From: Streptomyces prunicolor NBRC 13075
GTDB lineage: Bacteria > Actinomycetota > Actinomycetes > Streptomycetales > Streptomycetaceae
Length of the DNA stretch: 64,000 nt
NCBI RefSeq assembly: GCF_000367365.1
Contig: NZ_BARF01000034.1
Coordinates: 62,001 to 126,000 of the forward strand
Direction: 5' to 3'
A program made the translations under genes and the position numbers. This document shows positions 31,641 to 39,125 of the stretch, in pieces (the first letter of the stretch is position 1; every line of letters begins with the position of its first letter). The notes under the pieces are model-generated. The model was not told the DNA's origin and did not search any database. It saw only the letters and a list, made by a program, of their open reading frames with translations.

Positions 31641-32423
31641 TCAGTGGCAGTCGCCGTGGCGGCCGAGGGTCTCCACGGGGGTCGCGCCGGGACGGATCCA
31701 CTGCGGGACGGGACGGCTGGTCCCGCCCCAGGTGGCGTTCCCGTCGGCGTCCGAGCGCCAGTACCAGCAGGCGTCGCGGCCGGGCGGGTAGCCCTCGGGG
31801 TTGTCCTGCCAGGCCTCGCCGCGGCCGTAGGGCGTCATGTCGAGCAGGGCGAGGGAGCCGTTGACCGGTTCGTTGCCGCGGCCCGTCGTGGAGTAGGTGA
31901 GGAACACGCGGTCGCCGTCGCGCAGGAAGGCGAGGATGTGTCCCATCCCGCCGCCGATCGGCGCGTCGAGGCCCCGCACCGAGTACCAGGGCTGGGTGTA
32001 ACCCATGAACTCGGCGTAGGGAGCGACCTCCTCCCACGCGCCCGTGGTCAGGACGGCGTACGAGACACCCCGGGCGTTGAGGTAGACGGCGTCCTTCATG
32101 TGCCAGGCCGTGGTGGTGCAGCCCTCGCACTGGCCCTGGTGCGGTGCGTGGTCGTGCCACATGTGCTGGTACACCACAAGTTCGTCGCGCCCCTGGAACA
32201 GGTCGAGGAACGGTACCGGTCCGTCGGCGCCGATGACCTCGACCTTCCCGTCGAGCTCGACCATCGGCAGCCGCCGCCGGGCCGCGGCGATCGCGTCGCC
32301 CTCACGGGTGTGCACCTTCTCGCGGATCAGCAGCTCGTCGCGCGCCGCGTTCCAGGTGGCCATGTCTACGACGGGCGGCTTGCCGGGGAGGTCACTGCTC
32401 GCGGTGCCGGGTGTGGTCGTCAT
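31641..32423 (-). CDS. DUF899 thioredoxin-like protein
   Basis: Cytoplasmic 260-residue protein of the DUF899 family, which has a thioredoxin-like fold. Seen: ATWNAARDELLIREKVHTRE near the N-terminus, VVYQHMWHDHAPHQGQCEGC with a CxxC pair (about residues 95-98), and the late WYWRSDADGNATWGGTSRP. The gene is divergent from the P450-peptide cluster with 307 bases between them. Its function is not known; a redox role is suggested by CEGC. Nothing besides position ties it to the peptide cluster. Confidence 0.82.
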   Translation of the reverse strand: MTTTPGTASSDLPGKPPVVDMATWNAARDELLIREKVHTREGDAIAAARRRLPMVELDGKVEVIGADGPVPFLDLFQGRDELVVYQHMWHDHAPHQGQCEGCTTTAWHMKDAVYLNARGVSYAVLTTGAWEEVAPYAEFMGYTQPWYSVRGLDAPIGGGMGHILAFLRDGDRVFLTYSTTGRGNEPVNGSLALLDMTPYGRGEAWQDNPEGYPPGRDACWYWRSDADGNATWGGTSRPVPQWIRPGATPVETLGRHGDCH

Positions 32424-32550
32424 GGGATCCTCCGTGGTGTGTCGTTCCGGAGTTGTTCCGGGCAGCGTCGTACGACGTAGTACAGCGCTCACCGGATCAG
32501 ACTCCGGGTGCGGCCGAAACTCATCGCGGCGGGCAGGACGTCCGCTGCGG

Positions 32551-32598
32551 GTGCCCACATATGGCGGCGCCACATGTGCCGGCGCCACATGTGGGCAC
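32551..32598. repeat. three tandem 15-bp CACATGTG repeats within an inverted repeat
   Basis: CACATATG (32556-32563), CACATGTG (32571-32578) and CACATGTG (32586-32593) recur at exactly 15 bases, embedded in the units GCCACATGTGCCGGC and GCCACATGTGGGCAC. The array is bounded by the perfect inverted repeat GTGCCCACAT (32551-32560) and ATGTGGGCAC (32589-32598). It is the only notable structure in the 307-base gap between the DUF899 gene and the first P450 gene, and it looks like a multi-site operator. Confidence 0.7.
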
Positions 32599-32730
32599 AC
32601 CCCGCTGTTCCGCTCACCGGCACAGCACGCGACACGTCGCCGACCCGCCAGCAGGCTGTTCCCATCGGTCGGGGCGTCACGCGTACCGCACCACGTGGGC
32701 CGCCCTTCCGCACTCGCGAAGGGGGCAGCC

Positions 32731-33921
32731 ATGGAGTCGTCCGGGACGCGTCAGGAGTACGGCGGGGCCGCCCGCGCTCGCCGGCGAGCTCGCCCCCGCG
32801 ACCCGTTGGCCTTGTTCAGCGGGGAGTTCGACGGGGTTCACGACGTGTGGCGGTCGGCCGCGGGCACGGTGTGTGTGGCCGGGCCGGAGTCCGCCCGGGC
32901 GGTGCTCGGCAACCGCGAGGCGGCCGTCGTCGAGACGTCCGACTTCTACCGGACCCGGCACGGCGACTTCGGGCCCCGTGCCGCGCAGATCCGGATCGGC
33001 CGCGCGGCCCGCGCCCTGATGCTCCGTCATCACTTCGCGCGGCGAGCGGAGTTGCCCGGTCTCGTCGCCGAACTCCTCACCCCCAGGGCCATATGGCCCG
33101 ACGCCGGCAACCTGCTCGTCCTCCGCCATCTGCGAGACGTCCTGCTGCACCGGGACGCACCGCCCCAACTGCACGTCACCGTCGAGCAGATCGTGCACCG
33201 GGCGGTCCTGGCGGGCGCGCGGCACCGTCACTCGCCGGCGTCCCGGCTGCTCTTCCGGCGCCGCGCGCTGAGCGTGCTGCACACCGAAATACGCGCCCGG
33301 CAGCGGGAGTCGGCCGGTTCACGCGAGCCACGGGATCTGCTCGACGTCATCGTGGGTGAGAGCGAGCCCGGGGCGGACCCGAGGGATCTCGCCGAGGTGT
33401 ATCTCTCCTTCCTGTTCGCCACCGTCGGCTCGGTCGGCTTCACGCTCGGCTGGTCGGTGTATCCGCTCGGTACCCATCCCGACTCCCTTGCGGCGGAGCC
33501 GAGTTGGACGGTGCGGGAGACCTTGCGGCTGTGGCCGGTGGCATGGCTGTTCGCGCGGACGCCGAGCCGGGTGCTGGCGCTCGGCGGGAAGGAGGTGACC
33601 CCGCGCGACCGGCTCGCCGTATGCACCTATCTGGTGCACCGGCATCCCGGGTACTGGGAGCGGCCGGACGAGTTCGTGCCGGAGCGCTGGGCGGAGGGCG
33701 CGCCGGAGGCGGCGTATCTGCCGTTCGGGCACGGGCCGCACACCTGCGCCGGGGCGACCGTCACCATGCGGCTCCTCGAAGACCTCGTCCACCTCATCAC
33801 CCATGACTGGCAGTTGTCGGTCACCCATGACGGCGCCGGTCCTCAGGTGGGCCCGGCGCTGGCTCCGCCGCGTTTCACCGCGGTGCTGAGCGCCCGCACC
33901 GGCTGTCCCGGAAGGAGGTGA
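32731..33921 (+). CDS. cytochrome P450, first enzyme of the peptide cluster
   Basis: Soluble P450 of 396 residues. Heme-binding loop LPFGHGPHTCAGATV (Cys near residue 341) fits the consensus FGxGxxxCxG, and the K-helix ExxR is ETLR in TVRETLRLWPVAW. The I-helix reads YLSFLFATVGSVGFTLGW and lacks the usual acid-Thr pair, as often seen in P450s that couple aromatic residues instead of hydroxylating. The ATG at 32731 follows AAGGGGG; the longer open frame upstream is not P450 sequence. Its TGA is part of the Shine-Dalgarno of the peptide gene six bases downstream. Probable role: oxidative crosslinking of the peptide. Confidence 0.88.
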   Translation: MESSGTRQEYGGAARARRRARPRDPLALFSGEFDGVHDVWRSAAGTVCVAGPESARAVLGNREAAVVETSDFYRTRHGDFGPRAAQIRIGRAARALMLRHHFARRAELPGLVAELLTPRAIWPDAGNLLVLRHLRDVLLHRDAPPQLHVTVEQIVHRAVLAGARHRHSPASRLLFRRRALSVLHTEIRARQRESAGSREPRDLLDVIVGESEPGADPRDLAEVYLSFLFATVGSVGFTLGWSVYPLGTHPDSLAAEPSWTVRETLRLWPVAWLFARTPSRVLALGGKEVTPRDRLAVCTYLVHRHPGYWERPDEFVPERWAEGAPEAAYLPFGHGPHTCAGATVTMRLLEDLVHLITHDWQLSVTHDGAGPQVGPALAPPRFTAVLSARTGCPGRR

Positions 33922-33927
33922 ACGCGC

Positions 33928-34014
33928 ATGCGCGCCCTGTATCTCAAGGCGAAGTCGGTCCTCAACATCCGAGGCCAGTACGAGTACTTCTGGTACCTCT
34001 ACCACCACATCTGA
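33928..34014 (+). CDS. 28-residue aromatic precursor peptide between two P450 genes
   Basis: A tiny gene, ATG to TGA, encoding 28 residues. It follows a perfect Shine-Dalgarno AAGGAGGTGA at six bases, the best ribosome-binding site in the region. The N-terminal part (residues 1-17) is basic and ordinary (MRALYLKAKSVLNIRGQ); the last eleven residues are YEYFWYLYHHI, with four Tyr, one Phe, one Trp and two His. This is the layout of precursors for P450-crosslinked ribosomal peptides such as biarylitides (Tyr-x-His), cittilins (Tyr-x-Tyr-Tyr) and tryptorubin-type atropopeptides (Trp/Tyr). The flanking genes are both P450s on the same strand. The core sequence is not one I recognise. Confidence 0.82.
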   Translation: MRALYLKAKSVLNIRGQYEYFWYLYHHI

Positions 34015-34021
34015 CCGGCCC

Positions 34022-34058
34022 GGCGCGGGGAGCCGCCGCACGGTCGGCGCCCCGCGCC
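34022..34058 (+). terminator. strong hairpin between precursor gene and second P450
   Basis: GGCGCGGGG (34022-34030) pairs perfectly with CCCCGCGCC (34050-34058); the 19-base loop can form a smaller stem. It lies eight bases after the peptide stop and 22 before the next start. It may be a partial terminator or a stability element that raises peptide over enzyme expression. There is no T-tract. Confidence 0.5.
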
Positions 34059-34079
34059 CCACGAGGGGGAACGTTCACG

Positions 34080-35303
34080 ATGACCACTCCGCAGCACCCC
34101 GAGGACTTCCTGCGTTTCATGCGGATGCGCAGCGCGACCGAGGACGGGATCTTCTGGGTCGACGACACCCGGCTCGGTGTGTTCGAGCCGGAGGCGGCGC
34201 GCCACGTCAGCGCCACGAACTGGCGCCGGTTCGTGATGCACGACCGGCTGATCGACATGGTGCGGCGGCGGCACAGTCCCGAGGTGCGGTGGAGCCAAGT
34301 CCGTTCGGCGTGGCTCACCCAACTGCACACGCTCGCCACGGCGGAACACCACGGCAGCCTGATCGACCGCATGGAGCGGATCATCGACGAGCGGCTCGGG
34401 GAGGACGTCGACCTGGTGATGCTCACCCAGGACGTGGCGTTGCGGTCCATGCTGCCGGTCGCGCTGACGGGCCTCACCTCGGGCGAGGCCGAACTGGTGC
34501 GCCGGGACCTGGAGATGAAGCTGCTGCGGCTCATCTCACCGGATCCGGGCGGGACTTGGCATCATCTGCGGTTCATCGTCGTACAACTACGGTCCGGTCT
34601 TGTGGTACGCCGGGTGCTGCGGCAACGCGCGCACGGGAAGCGGCGGCGGGAGCCGGATCTCGCCGATCCGTTCGTCGACATGCTGCCCGAACTCGGTATG
34701 GACCGCGCGCTGGATGTCGTGACCGCCGTACTGACCGCGATCGGTGGGCCGCCGGGCACCGCCGCCGCGAGTCTGCTGTACGAGTTCGTCCGCAACCCCG
34801 AGTGGCAGGAGCGGCTCACCGAGGAACTGTCCGCCGTGGACCCGGTGGAGTTCCGTACGGCACCCACGCACGCGGCCCCGGTGACCCATCGGTTCGTGAA
34901 GGAGGTGCTGCGGCTGTGGAGCCCGCCGTTGCTGCTGGTCCGGCGCAACCACTTCCCCTTCGACTTCGGCAAGACCCGGCTGGAGCCCGGTGATTGGTAT
35001 CTGCTGAGCCCGCATCTCATCCACCGTGACGAGCGGGTCTGGAAGCAGCCGGACGTCTTCGACCCGGACCGTTTCCTGCCGGGCGCCCCGCACGGTCCGG
35101 CGGACCGTACCTGTTATGTGCCGTTCGGCTGGGCGCCCAAGAAGTGCGTCGGCGCCAACATCGGGACCGTCCAACTGATGGGCCTGTGCCAGCTGTTGTG
35201 CACCCGGTACCGGCTGACCGTCGACCACCCCGAGAACCTCTCGATGGCGCTGCGCTTCGCCCCGGTGCCGGAGGACTTCCGGGGGCGTCTCGCCCTGCGC
35301 TAG
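34080..35303 (+). CDS. cytochrome P450, second enzyme of the peptide cluster
   Basis: P450 of 407 residues, well diverged from the first. K-helix ExxR: EVLR in FVKEVLRLWSPPLLLVRR. Heme loop: YVPFGWAPKKCVGANI, where the usual second Gly of FGxG is Ala but Cys and the following Gly are kept. The I-helix region VVTAVLTAIGGPPGTAAAS again lacks an acid-Thr pair. The PERF-like segment is FDPDRFLPG. GAGGGGGA lies before the ATG at 34080; an in-frame start at 33918 would run through the peptide gene and is rejected. It likely installs a second crosslink or acts with the first P450. Confidence 0.87.
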   Translation: MTTPQHPEDFLRFMRMRSATEDGIFWVDDTRLGVFEPEAARHVSATNWRRFVMHDRLIDMVRRRHSPEVRWSQVRSAWLTQLHTLATAEHHGSLIDRMERIIDERLGEDVDLVMLTQDVALRSMLPVALTGLTSGEAELVRRDLEMKLLRLISPDPGGTWHHLRFIVVQLRSGLVVRRVLRQRAHGKRRREPDLADPFVDMLPELGMDRALDVVTAVLTAIGGPPGTAAASLLYEFVRNPEWQERLTEELSAVDPVEFRTAPTHAAPVTHRFVKEVLRLWSPPLLLVRRNHFPFDFGKTRLEPGDWYLLSPHLIHRDERVWKQPDVFDPDRFLPGAPHGPADRTCYVPFGWAPKKCVGANIGTVQLMGLCQLLCTRYRLTVDHPENLSMALRFAPVPEDFRGRLALR

Positions 35304-35452
35304 CGAAACCTCCTGGGCGTCCGCTCGTTGAGCCTGCGTCTCGGAACTCCCGCGAAATTGTCCGTGATCCGTAACAGGCGGATCCTTCCCCGCCTTTACG
35401 CCGTCCTGACGAGTGCACGGAGTCGATCAAACAGGACAAGGGCAGGGCTGAC

Positions 35453-36232
35453 ATGGCGCGGCACGGTGGGCGGGGTTGGTACGGGCGGGTACTCGCGGCG
35501 GCGGTCGGTGTGACCGCGGTGGCGGCGGCCACCTCGGTGTGGACCGCGCAGGCCGGTGTCGTCGACAGGCAGGGCGCCGGGAACTCGCGTCCCTCCGCCG
35601 GGAGTTCGGGTCCCGCCCGGATGACCACCGTGTCCGAGGAGATCGTGCACGCCTCCGACAAGGGCGCCCACGCCGTCAACATCACGATCGACGACGGGCC
35701 GGACCCGACCTGGACGCCGGAGGTGCTCCAAGTACTCAAGGAGTACGGGGTGAAGGCCACCTTCTGCATGGTGGGCCCGCAGGCCGAGGCCCACCCCGAC
35801 CTGGTCAAGGCGGTCGTCGCGGCCGGGCACCGGCTGTGCGACCACACGGTGTCGCACGACACCACGATGGACAAGAAGTCCGAGGCCTACCAGTCGCAGG
35901 AGATCCTGAACGCCGCGAGCATGATCACCAAGGCGTCCGGCGGTGTCCGGCCGGAGTACTACCGTGCGCCGGGCGGCGCCTTCACGCCGTACAGCCGGCA
36001 CCTGGCCGCCTCGCAGGGGATGCGTCCGCTGGGCTGGAACGTCGACTCCAAGGACTTCGAACTCCCGGGCACGGACGCCATCATCGCGACCGTCAAGTCC
36101 GAACTGTCCAACGGGCCGACGATCCTGTTCCACGACGCCGGCGGCAACCGCTCGGAGACCGTGGCCGCGCTGCGCGAGATCCTGCCGTGGCTGAAGCAGC
36201 AGGGCTATTCGTTCGGATTCCCCGTGCGCTGA
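35453..36232 (+). CDS. secreted polysaccharide deacetylase (NodB homology domain)
   Basis: Exported carbohydrate esterase family 4-like enzyme of 259 residues that removes acetyl groups from peptidoglycan, chitin or xylan. A signal sequence (residues about 12-35, VLAAAVGVTAVAAATSVWTA) is followed by the NodB domain: TIDDGPDPTW with catalytic and metal Asp, HTVSHDT with the two metal His, RAPGGAFT, and ILFHDAGGN with the late His. It lies 149 bases after the second P450; nothing in the sequence links it to the peptide, and the spacing suggests a separate transcript. GGGCTGAC before the ATG is a poor ribosome site. Confidence 0.9.
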   Translation: MARHGGRGWYGRVLAAAVGVTAVAAATSVWTAQAGVVDRQGAGNSRPSAGSSGPARMTTVSEEIVHASDKGAHAVNITIDDGPDPTWTPEVLQVLKEYGVKATFCMVGPQAEAHPDLVKAVVAAGHRLCDHTVSHDTTMDKKSEAYQSQEILNAASMITKASGGVRPEYYRAPGGAFTPYSRHLAASQGMRPLGWNVDSKDFELPGTDAIIATVKSELSNGPTILFHDAGGNRSETVAALREILPWLKQQGYSFGFPVR

Positions 36233-36417
36233 GCAGGGGCGTGCTGAACAGTGCGCTCCATTGGTGTTCGCCGTATTCCGGGTGACGAATGTGTGTGGGA
36301 AATGTGGTAACGGCCCGCGAGGTGGCGGTATTTAAGCGTGTGGGTGCCGATTCGCGCTGCTGTCGGTTCCCTATCAAGGCTTGCGGCGATATCAGGCGTG
36401 CAGTAACTACGTGATAC

Positions 36418-37077
36418 ATGAACCTGTTCAACCGTGCTGCGCCCCTCCGCCGCTCGGCACCCCCCGCCGCCCCGCAACGCCCCGCCGCCCCACCGGCCTT
36501 CACCTCCTCCGGCCTGCCCGATCCCACCCTGGCCGAGCTGACCGGAGAGTGGATGATCGACCCCGCGCACAGCCGGATCGGCTTCTCCGTCCGGCACGCG
36601 ATGGTGACGACCGTGCGCGGGTCTTTCGCCGAATACAAAAGCCGGCTCTACTTCGACGGCCGCAACCCCGCCCGTTCGAAGGCGGAGATCGTGGTGTCCA
36701 CCGGCACTGTCGACACCGGTGTGGAACAACGCGACGGCCACTTGGTCGGCCGTGACTTCCTCGACTCGGCGACGTTCCCGCAGATGCGGTTCGCCAGCAC
36801 CGCGGTGCAAATGGCGGGCAACGATGTCTATCGCATGCTCGGCGACCTCACCATCAAGGACGTCACGCGTCCCATCGTCCTGGAACTCACCTATATCGGT
36901 CACGTCACCGACCCGTTCGGCTACGAGCGCGCGGGTTTCGACGGCACCACCACCATCGACCGCTCCGACTGGGGCCTGATCTACAACGCCCGGCTGGCCG
37001 AGGGCGGCGCGATGGTGAGCGAGAAGGTGCGGCTGCAGTTCGACATAGCGGCGATCCGGACGACGCCGGCCGCCTGA
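36418..37077 (+). CDS. YceI-family lipocalin-like protein
   Basis: Protein of 219 residues with a YceI beta-barrel that binds isoprenoid-type lipids in its known homologues. Motifs: GEWMIDPAHSRIGFSVRHAM near residue 45, GRDFLDSATFPQMRFASTAV, and GDLTIKDVTRPIVLELTYIG. The Pro/Ala-rich first 40 residues do not form a clear signal peptide, so it may be cytoplasmic, unlike E. coli YceI. No strong ribosome-binding site is seen before the ATG. The 185-base gap before it contains nothing I can name. Confidence 0.9.
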   Translation: MNLFNRAAPLRRSAPPAAPQRPAAPPAFTSSGLPDPTLAELTGEWMIDPAHSRIGFSVRHAMVTTVRGSFAEYKSRLYFDGRNPARSKAEIVVSTGTVDTGVEQRDGHLVGRDFLDSATFPQMRFASTAVQMAGNDVYRMLGDLTIKDVTRPIVLELTYIGHVTDPFGYERAGFDGTTTIDRSDWGLIYNARLAEGGAMVSEKVRLQFDIAAIRTTPAA

Positions 37078-37088
37078 CGGAACGTTTG

Positions 37089-37124
37089 CTCGCCCGGGCG
37101 CCGTGTCGCTGCGTGCCGGGCGAG
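37089..37124. terminator. hairpin terminator between convergent YceI and amidohydrolase genes
   Basis: CTCGCCCGG (37089-37097) pairs perfectly with CCGGGCGAG (37116-37124) around an 18-base loop. It starts 12 bases after the YceI stop and can also end the amidohydrolase transcript. Confidence 0.65.
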
Positions 37125-37172
37125 TCATGAGTTTCCGGTCGTTTCCCAGTCGCTTCCGCTCCGCGCGGCCCG

Positions 37173-38780
37173 CTACGGGGTGACGAGCCGGCCGCCGACG
37201 ATCGGGTGGACGGGGTTCAGATCGCGCAGGGCGCCGCTCGGGCAGCGGGCGGGATCCTGGTCCCAGACGGTGAGGTCGGCGAGGCGGCCCGGGCTGAGCG
37301 TGCCGCGCAGATCCTGATCGCCGCACAGGCGGGCCGCGTTGACGGTGTGCAGGGTGACGGCCTCGTCGTAGGTGATGGCGTGCTCGGGGCCCTTGACGCC
37401 GATGACGGTCTGGCGGGTGGTCATGCCGTAGACGGAGCGCATTGCGCCGAACTGGCCCACGGGGAAGTCCGATCCGGCGCTGACCTGGGCGCCCAGGTCG
37501 ATCCAGCCGCGGGCGGGGAAGAGGCGGGCGACGCGTTCCGGGCCCCAGAAGCCCTCCTCCACCTCGGCGGTGTCGTGCAGCAGCGGCTGCTGGATGGTGA
37601 CCGGGATGCCCAACTCGACGGCGCGGGCGCGCTGTTCGGGACCGGCGAGCCCGCCGTGTTCCATCACCAGGGTGCCGGCGGGGAGGCCGGGGTTGCGGGC
37701 GAGGACGCACTCATAGACGTCCAGGAGGGTGCGGACCGCGCGGTCGCCGTAGGCGTGGGTGCCGACCCGCCAGCCGCGCCGGACCACGGCCTCGACGGCC
37801 TCGACCAGCGCGTCGGGCTCCCAGATCAGCGTCCCGGAGAAGGCGTGGTCACAGGCGTACGGCTCCTCTGTGGCGCCGGCTTCGAGTCCGCCGTCGAGCC
37901 CGAACTTCACGCCCCACACCCGCAGCCACGGGTCAGAACCGTCCCGCCAGTCCTCCATGACGTCGAGGAGGTCCTCCACCTGGGCCGCGCTGGTCATGCC
38001 GAGCGCCGAGATCAGGGCGCGGATCCGGATGCTGAGCGCTCCGGCCTCGCGGGCGGCCAGGAGTACGGCGTAGTCCTCGGGGCTGACCGCGCAGTCGCGC
38101 ACGGTGCCGATGCCGGTGGCGGCGTACTGGGCGGTCGCCAGGCGCAGCCCGTCGATGCGCCGGCTCCGGTCCGGACCCGGGATCAGACGCTCGACGAGTC
38201 CCATGGCGTTGTCGATCAGCCTGCCGTTGAGCTTGCCGTCGGCATCGCGGCCGATGACACCGCCCGGCGGTACGGGGGTGTCCTCGGTGATGCCCGCCAG
38301 GCGCAGCGCGTAGCTGTTGACGATGTCGTTGTGGCCGCCGCGCTTGACCAGGACGGGGTGCCGGTCGGTGGCCCGGTCGAGTTCGGCCGCGGTGGGCATA
38401 CGGCGTTCGGCGAGGTTGAGTTCCTGCCAGTTGGTGGTGGTGCGGATCCACTCGCCCTCGGGGGTCACCTTCGCGCGTTGCCGGATCAGGTCGAGGAACT
38501 CGGGGATGTCGTGGGCCTGGTGGACAGGTACGTCGTGCGCGCCGAGCGCGGCATAGATGAGGTGGGTGTGGGTGTCGTCGAAGGCGGGCAGCACCGTGGT
38601 GCCGGGCAGGTCGTGGACGGTGGTGTGCGGGCCCACCCAGTCGTCGAGTCCGTTCGGGTCGGGCGAGAGGGCGGCGATGCGGTCGCCCCGCACGGCGAGC
38701 GCCCGCTGCGGCGCCTGGCCGGGCACCAGGGTGTGGATCGCTTCGGCCCGGATCACCAGGTCGGCTCCGTGATCAGTCAT
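37173..38780 (-). CDS. amidohydrolase, YtcJ-like
   Basis: Metal-dependent hydrolase of the amidohydrolase superfamily, 535 residues, similar in layout to YtcJ/NfdA-type proteins (amidohydrolase_3). The first metal site AFDDTHTHLIYAAL (about residue 65) gives the HxH pair; later stretches are GWRVGTHAYGDRAVRTLLDVY, LVMEHGGLAGPEQ and the metal Asp in VSAGSDFPVGQFG. The end LADLTVWDQDPARCP is the returning beta domain. No signal peptide is seen. Substrate unknown; N-substituted formamides and similar amides are known for the family. It is a single gene. Confidence 0.9.
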   Translation of the reverse strand: MTDHGADLVIRAEAIHTLVPGQAPQRALAVRGDRIAALSPDPNGLDDWVGPHTTVHDLPGTTVLPAFDDTHTHLIYAALGAHDVPVHQAHDIPEFLDLIRQRAKVTPEGEWIRTTTNWQELNLAERRMPTAAELDRATDRHPVLVKRGGHNDIVNSYALRLAGITEDTPVPPGGVIGRDADGKLNGRLIDNAMGLVERLIPGPDRSRRIDGLRLATAQYAATGIGTVRDCAVSPEDYAVLLAAREAGALSIRIRALISALGMTSAAQVEDLLDVMEDWRDGSDPWLRVWGVKFGLDGGLEAGATEEPYACDHAFSGTLIWEPDALVEAVEAVVRRGWRVGTHAYGDRAVRTLLDVYECVLARNPGLPAGTLVMEHGGLAGPEQRARAVELGIPVTIQQPLLHDTAEVEEGFWGPERVARLFPARGWIDLGAQVSAGSDFPVGQFGAMRSVYGMTTRQTVIGVKGPEHAITYDEAVTLHTVNAARLCGDQDLRGTLSPGRLADLTVWDQDPARCPSGALRDLNPVHPIVGGRLVTP

Positions 38781-38906
38781 CGTTCTCTCCCGCTTCCTCG
38801 GTCACATCCGCTGACCAGGCTTTTGTACGGGCGGATAGCTGTTTCGCACATTTTTGGCGTCTTTCATCGCAGGAAGTACGTCACTACTGAGACGCAGATC
38901 GAGATC

Positions 38907-39017
38907 ATGCGCCAACTGCTCGACGAAGCCGACTGCCGGACCGCTGCCGCGGTTCCTTCGCGGACCCGCGACACACCGACCGTCATTGACAAGCCGATTC
39001 CGTACCGGTTGTCATGA
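38907..39017 (+). CDS. possible 36-residue small protein
   Basis: A short frame starting MRQLLDEADCRTAAAV and ending KPIPYRLS, in the 345-base gap between the amidohydrolase start and the LAL regulator. Codon use is moderately G/C at third positions. AGGAAG at 38871-38876 is too far upstream (30 bases) to serve this ATG, and no other start lies nearer in frame. No homology is recognised. The rest of the gap (38781-38906 and 39018-39125) holds only the inverted pair GCGTCT...AGACGC near 38857-38895. Confidence 0.25.
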   Translation: MRQLLDEADCRTAAAVPSRTRDTPTVIDKPIPYRLS

Positions 39018-39125
39018 ACACATGCCGAAATATCCGGGGCCCCGACACACCCGCCTCACGCGCCTCACGCGCCGGTCCGCCTGCCCCGCCCTCGGCTCCG
39101 GTTGTGGTCCGTTCCTGGACTCGCC

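Noticed and set aside
32489..32713. Minus-strand 74-codon frame containing repeated His-Met-Trp-Arg-Arg pentapeptides
   Set aside because: The pentapeptide repeat is only the 15-base DNA array read in one frame; the symmetric CACATGTG cores are better explained as binding sites.
33918..34079. Upstream GTG start for the second P450
   Set aside because: It would run through the precursor peptide gene and add 54 Pro/Arg-rich residues; the ATG at 34080 has its own ribosome site and gives a normal P450 N-terminus.
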